Under the pieces are notes generated by a model that was given only the letters and a program-made list of their open reading frames with translations, was not told the DNA's origin and did not search any database. Shown here one piece after another: positions 6,962-10,121 of a stretch of 10,121 bases of DNA (positions within the stretch are counted from its first letter, which is position 1; each line of letters begins with the position of its first letter). A program made the position numbers and the translations under genes. Source of the stretch: Prevotella sp. (GTDB lineage: Bacteria > Bacteroidota > Bacteroidia > Bacteroidales > Bacteroidaceae); contig JAEENF010000050.1 in NCBI GenBank assembly GCA_016283605.1, positions 1-10,121 on the forward strand, written 5' to 3'.

Positions 6962-7576
6962 ATGGAAGTTAAGGAACAGGTTAAGTTGATCAAACAGTCG
7001 TTCCGTCAGATGATGGACGGTGCCGTCTCCAAATCCATGCGAGACAAGGGCGTGGTGTATAAGTTGAACTGGGGCGCCACCCTTCCTCGTCTGAAGGAGA
7101 AGGCTGATGAAATCGGAAAGAACTACGATCTGGCCATTGCTCTATGGAAGGAAGATGTGCGTGAGTGTAAGATTCTGGCCACGATGGTGATGCCTCCGGA
7201 AAAGATATTGCCTGAGGTGGTGGAGATTTGGATGGAACAGACGGTATCGCAGGAAGTGGCTGAGCAGGCCGCTTTTAACTTATATCAGTATCTGCCTTTC
7301 GCACCACAGAAGGCGTACGAATGGATTGCCACAGACAAGCCGCTTTATCAACTATGCGGATTCCATATTCTCACACGTTTGTTTATGAACAAACAGGAAC
7401 CCAATGAGCGAGGTATCAATGAGTTTATCGATCAGGCTCTCGTCGCTCTTGAGGGCGATAGCCTGGCCGTCAGGAAGGCGGCTTATTCATCTATCCAACG
7501 CTTTGCGGAATTGGGTTTGGTGTATGAAAGGATTGCCAAAAGCTCACTAAAACGTGCTAATTTAGATTTTTTATAA
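6962..7576 (+). CDS. AlkD-like DNA alkylation repair family protein (HEAT-like repeats)
   Basis: This 204-residue helical protein resembles the DNA_alkylation (AlkC/AlkD) superfamily. Supporting segments are GVVYKLNWGATLPRLKEKADEI (30-51), DLAIALWKEDVRECKILATMVMP (56-78) and the repeat-like helices LYQLCGFHILTRLF and LAVRKAAYSSIQRFAELG (168-185). AlkD-type enzymes are DNA glycosylases for cationic alkylated purines. In Bacillus cereus AlkD a Trp-xxx-Asp pair (W109/D113) is catalytic. Here the likely counterpart is W90 (EIWMEQTV), and four residues on is a threonine, so I cannot see the catalytic aspartate. Activity may differ from AlkD or be absent. The gene starts 3 bases after the peptidase stop and is surely co-transcribed with it. 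It has no Shine-Dalgarno sequence of its own outside the peptidase coding end. Confidence 0.82.
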   Translation: MEVKEQVKLIKQSFRQMMDGAVSKSMRDKGVVYKLNWGATLPRLKEKADEIGKNYDLAIALWKEDVRECKILATMVMPPEKILPEVVEIWMEQTVSQEVAEQAAFNLYQYLPFAPQKAYEWIATDKPLYQLCGFHILTRLFMNKQEPNERGINEFIDQALVALEGDSLAVRKAAYSSIQRFAELGLVYERIAKSSLKRANLDFL

Positions 7577-7593
7577 ATTATCTCTCTTTTATT

Positions 7594-7630
7594 TCCTTGA
7601 AAGTTTGTACCTTTGTGCGGTTTTCAAGGA
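7594..7630. promoter_or_regulatory. 9-bp inverted repeat centred on the fur promoter -7 element (candidate operator)
   Basis: TCCTTGAAA (7594-7602) and TTTCAAGGA (7622-7630) are perfect inverted repeats separated by 19 bases. The dyad centre (7612) coincides with the middle of the -7 element. A protein on both arms would straddle the promoter core. Autoregulation by the Fur-family product is plausible, but the arms do not resemble a classical Fur or PerR box. As RNA it would be a weak hairpin with a 19-base loop. Confidence 0.55.
7608..7615 (+). promoter_or_regulatory. -7 promoter element for the fur-purA-hisS unit
   Basis: TACCTTTG matches TAnnTTTG exactly and ends 22 bases before the fur ATG, giving a short leader of about 15 bases. 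A clear TTTG at -33 is absent; only T-rich sequence occurs at about 7586-7590. No terminator is visible between the AlkD-like gene and this promoter, so read-through from upstream remains possible. Confidence 0.62.
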
Positions 7631-7637
7631 TTTATAA

Positions 7638-8141
7638 ATGGCAAAAGGTGAAAAACTTGCTGTATTAGAGTCTGTTGAGCGCATTCTCAACAATTATCTT
7701 GAGATGAACAATCATCGCAAGACACCCGAGCGCTTTACGATTTTAAGGGCAATTTATAATACAGAAGGTCATTTTACACTGGATGAACTGAGTGAGTTGT
7801 TGTCGGAGAAGTATAATTTCCCTGTCAGTAGGGCTACGCTTTACAACACACTCAATCTGTTTATGAAACTCAGGCTTGTTATCCGCCATCGTTTTCAAGG
7901 AACGACGGCCTATGAGGCTTGTTATGACAATACGAGCCATTGCCATCAGATCTGTACCATCTGTGGGAAGGTTGTTGAAGTAAAGTCCAGTATTATTACG
8001 GATGCTATTGACGAAGTCCATCTAAAGCGTTTCCGTAAAGACGGGTTCTCACTCTATATTTATGGGGTTTGTAGCACTTGTCAGGCCAAGATGACCAGAT
8101 TGAGGAGAATAAAGAAATTAAAAACAACAGAAAAGATATGA
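7638..8141 (+). CDS. Fur-family metal/peroxide-responsive transcriptional repressor
   Basis: The 167-residue protein has the Fur layout. A winged helix covers about 10-85, with recognition helix VSRATLYNTLNLFMKLRLV at 63-81, followed by a dimerisation domain with SHCHQICTICGKVVEV (100-115) and YGVCSTC (142-148). C106/C109 and C145/C148 form the usual structural zinc site. By eye, the regulatory metal site is kept as H45, E93, H101 and H103. The second regulatory site of E. coli Fur looks lost, with C102, T120 and F137 where D89, E108 and H125 would be. The sequence does not decide between Fur, Zur and PerR subtypes. Such proteins repress metal-uptake or peroxide-stress genes when metal is bound. 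It has its own promoter with a dyad, and its TGA overlaps the purA ATG. The basic tail (LRRIKKLKTTEKI) lies after the last CxxC. Confidence 0.92.
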   Translation: MAKGEKLAVLESVERILNNYLEMNNHRKTPERFTILRAIYNTEGHFTLDELSELLSEKYNFPVSRATLYNTLNLFMKLRLVIRHRFQGTTAYEACYDNTSHCHQICTICGKVVEVKSSIITDAIDEVHLKRFRKDGFSLYIYGVCSTCQAKMTRLRRIKKLKTTEKI

Positions 8142-9409
8142 ACAAAGGAAAAGTTGACGTCCTGCTCGGATTGCAGTGGGGTGATGAAGGAAAAGGTAAG
8201 GTGGTCGATGTACTGACCCCCAAGTACGATGTGGTAGCCCGTTTTCAGGGTGGTCCTAACGCTGGTCATACACTGGAGTTTGAAGGCCAGAAGTATGTGC
8301 TACGTTCTATTCCCTCTGGTATCTTCCAGGGTGGTAAGGTGAACATCATCGGTAATGGCGTGGTGCTGGCTCCGGATCTCTTCATGGAAGAGGCTAAGGC
8401 CCTCGAGGCCAGCGGTCATGATCTCCATTCCCGTCTCCATATCTCCAAGAAAGCCCATCTCATCATGCCTACCCATCGTGTGCTCGATGCAGCCTATGAG
8501 GCCCAGAAGGGTAAGGATAAGGTAGGTACTACTGGTAAGGGTATTGGTCCGACTTATACGGACAAGGTGAGCCGTAACGGTCTGAGAGTAGGAGATATAC
8601 TTGAAAACTTTGAAGTAAAATATGCCAAGGCGAAGGCTCGTCATGAGTCTATCCTGAAGTCGTTGAACTTCGACTACGACATCACCGAGGTGGAGAAGAA
8701 ATGGCTGGAGGGTATTGAATATCTGCGCCAGTTCCCTATCGTGGATTCAGAACATGAGATCAACAACATCCTGAAGAGCGGTAAGAGTGTGCTCTGTGAG
8801 GGTGCCCAGGGTACGATGCTCGATGTCGACTTCGGCAGTTATCCCTTTGTGACCTCTTCAAATACCATCTGTGCCGGTGCTTGTACTGGTCTTGGTATTG
8901 GTCCTAACAAGATCGGCGATGTATATGGTATCATGAAGGCCTATTGCACTCGTGTTGGTGCTGGTCCATTCCCTACAGAACTATTCGATGAAACAGGCAA
9001 GAAGATTCGTGATCTGGGTCATGAATATGGTGCCGTTACGGGGCGTGAGCGTCGTTGCGGTTGGATCGATCTGGTTGCCCTGAAGTATTCTATTATGGTG
9101 AATGGTGTTACCCAACTCATCATGATGAAGAGCGATGTGCTCGATGGCTTTGACACCATCAAGGCTTGCGTAGCTTATAAGCAGAACGGACAGGAAATCG
9201 ACTACTTCCCATACAACATCGAGGATGGCATTGAACCCGTATATCAGGAGCTGCCAGGCTGGAAAACCGACATGACCAAGTTTACCAGCGAGGATCAGTT
9301 CCCGAAGGAGTTCAAGGACTACATCAAATTCCTGGAGGCCCAGCTCGAGACACCTATCAAGATAATTTCCATTGGTCCTGACCGCGACCAGACGATTGTC
9401 CGCAAATAA
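8138..9409 (+). CDS. purA: Adenylosuccinate synthetase
   Basis: PurA joins IMP and aspartate with GTP to form adenylosuccinate, the first committed step from IMP to AMP, in the cytoplasm. The 423-residue product, close to the usual length of about 430, shows the full signature set: the GTP loop GLQWGDEGKGK (11-21, catalytic Asp16), GGPNAGHT (38-45, catalytic His44), IGPTYTDKVSRNGLRVGD, CEGAQGTMLDVDFGSYPFVTSSN, GAGPFPTE and TGRERRCGWIDLVALKYS. The ATG at 8138 is chosen over one at 8078 because MNKGKVDVLLGLQWGD matches the family N-terminus. It also overlaps the fur stop as ATGA (8138-8141), a usual sign of translational coupling, while the longer version would run through fur coding sequence. 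Its expression is therefore tied to the fur promoter. hisS follows after 34 bases. Confidence 0.98.
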   Translation: MNKGKVDVLLGLQWGDEGKGKVVDVLTPKYDVVARFQGGPNAGHTLEFEGQKYVLRSIPSGIFQGGKVNIIGNGVVLAPDLFMEEAKALEASGHDLHSRLHISKKAHLIMPTHRVLDAAYEAQKGKDKVGTTGKGIGPTYTDKVSRNGLRVGDILENFEVKYAKAKARHESILKSLNFDYDITEVEKKWLEGIEYLRQFPIVDSEHEINNILKSGKSVLCEGAQGTMLDVDFGSYPFVTSSNTICAGACTGLGIGPNKIGDVYGIMKAYCTRVGAGPFPTELFDETGKKIRDLGHEYGAVTGRERRCGWIDLVALKYSIMVNGVTQLIMMKSDVLDGFDTIKACVAYKQNGQEIDYFPYNIEDGIEPVYQELPGWKTDMTKFTSEDQFPKEFKDYIKFLEAQLETPIKIISIGPDRDQTIVRK

Positions 9410-9410
9410 A

Positions 9411-9442
9411 TCTATAATCTATAGTCAAATCTCTATAGTCAA
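9411..9442 (+). repeat. Short tandem repeat ahead of hisS (TCTATAGTCAA, 14-base period)
   Basis: TCTATAGTCAA occurs at 9418-9428 and again at 9432-9442, with a partial copy (TCTATAATC) at 9411-9419. The repeats fill nearly the whole purA-hisS gap and stop one base before the hisS ATG. No promoter or Shine-Dalgarno motif is evident. They probably arose by slippage; an effect on hisS translation is possible. Confidence 0.6.
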
Positions 9443-9443
9443 G

Positions 9444-10121
9444 ATGAAACCAAGTATACCCAAAGGAACACGTGACTTTTCGCCTATGGAGATGGCGAAA
9501 CGTAATTATATTTTCGACACCATCAAACAGGTGTATCAGCTCTATGGCTTTCAGCAGATAGAGACCCCTGCTATGGAAACCCTTGGCACGCTGATGGGCA
9601 AATATGGCGAAGAGGGCGACAAGCTGCTGTTTAAGGTGCTGAACTCTGGCGACTACCTCTCGAAGGTGACACCCGAGGAACTGGCTGAGCGTAATTCGCT
9701 CCATTTAGCAGCGAAACTCTGTGAAAAGGGTTTGCGTTACGACCTCACCGTACCTTTTGCCCGCTATGTGGTGATGCATCGCGAAGAACTCCAGTTGCCC
9801 TTCAAGCGCTATCAGATGCAGCCCGTGTGGCGTGCCGATCGTCCGCAGAAGGGACGTTATCGTGAGTTCTGGCAGTTTGATGGCGATATCGTTGGTTCTG
9901 ACTCGTTGCTGAACGAGGTAGAGCTGATGCAGATCGTCGATACTGTATTCAGTCGTTTTGGCGTTCGCGTTCAGATCAAGATTAATAACCGCAAGATTCT
10001 CACCGGAATAGCCGAAGTCATCGGTGCTGCCGAGAAGATTGTGGATATCACTGTAGCCATCGACAAACTGGATAAGATCGGTCTCGACAACGTCAATCAG
10101 GAACTCCGCGAGGATGGTCTC
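9444..10121 (+). CDS. hisS: Histidyl-tRNA synthetase, 3'-truncated by the window edge
   Basis: From the ATG at 9444 the frame stays open to the window end, giving 226 residues of a class II synthetase usually about 420-460 long. The start MKPSIPKGTRDFSP is the typical HisRS N-terminus. It is followed by motif 1 (YGFQQIETPAMET, about 33-45), the histidine-specific YDLTVPFARYV, and motif 2 (RADRPQKGRYREFWQFD, ending near 146, with the ATP-binding Arg140). Motif 3, the HisRS-specific histidine-binding segment and the anticodon-binding domain lie beyond the window. The enzyme charges tRNA-His with histidine in the cytoplasm. The gene lies 34 bases after purA with no visible promoter or terminator between, so it is probably the third gene of the fur-purA-hisS unit. 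Confidence 0.97.
   Translation, partial: MKPSIPKGTRDFSPMEMAKRNYIFDTIKQVYQLYGFQQIETPAMETLGTLMGKYGEEGDKLLFKVLNSGDYLSKVTPEELAERNSLHLAAKLCEKGLRYDLTVPFARYVVMHREELQLPFKRYQMQPVWRADRPQKGRYREFWQFDGDIVGSDSLLNEVELMQIVDTVFSRFGVRVQIKINNRKILTGIAEVIGAAEKIVDITVAIDKLDKIGLDNVNQELREDGL

Noticed and set aside
8078..8137. Longer purA start at 8078
   Set aside because: The extension is fur coding sequence read in another frame, and MNKGKVDVLLGLQWGD from 8138 is the expected PurA N-terminus.
1..10121. Mobile element, phage, CRISPR or defence island
   Set aside because: No transposase, integrase, repeat-spacer array, terminal inverted repeats or tRNA attachment site is visible; gene content is housekeeping.

Overview
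The window looks like chromosomal DNA from a Bacteroidales bacterium, most likely Prevotella or a close relative. The evidence is the set of families (a DUF4270-type lipoprotein, a short starch-synthase-like protein, a dipeptidyl-peptidase-III-like M49 peptidase with HECLGH), the Bacteroidetes-type -7 promoter element TAnnTTTG ahead of three transcription units, and the near absence of Shine-Dalgarno sequences. I see no insertion sequence, phage, CRISPR array, rRNA or tRNA. No stretch longer than 177 bases lacks a gene.

Left part (1-4321). The 3' three quarters of a pcrA/uvrD-type DNA helicase gene runs rightward and meets a leftward three-gene unit head to head. Read leftward, that unit is a 276-residue GT5-like protein resembling the N-terminal half of glycogen synthase, a 499-residue DUF4270-type lipoprotein, and a 43-residue basic protein that starts one base after the lipoprotein stop. 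The stop codons of the helicase and the small protein are two bases apart. One hairpin lies within the last codons of the small gene and probably terminates both transcripts.

Middle part (4322-7576). A 177-base AT-rich divergent region carries a -7 element for each direction. Rightward from it come a small AraC-type regulator with no sensor domain, an M49 zinc peptidase with a GTG start and an unusually strong ribosome binding site, and an AlkD-like HEAT-repeat protein. Gaps are 18 and 3 bases, so they look like one operon.

Right part (7577-10121). A new promoter, centred within a 9-bp inverted repeat, precedes a Fur-family metalloregulator. The regulator's stop overlaps the purA start (ATGA), and hisS follows after 34 bases and runs off the window. 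This links a metal or peroxide sensor to AMP synthesis and histidyl-tRNA charging.

Most of the window is core genome. The least explained parts are the leftward unit, where a glycogen-synthase-like protein lacks its catalytic signatures and is paired with a probably surface-exposed lipoprotein and a tiny basic protein, and the dyad around the fur promoter. I found no clear case of a wholly new system. Family assignments are from motif recognition by eye, without database searches.
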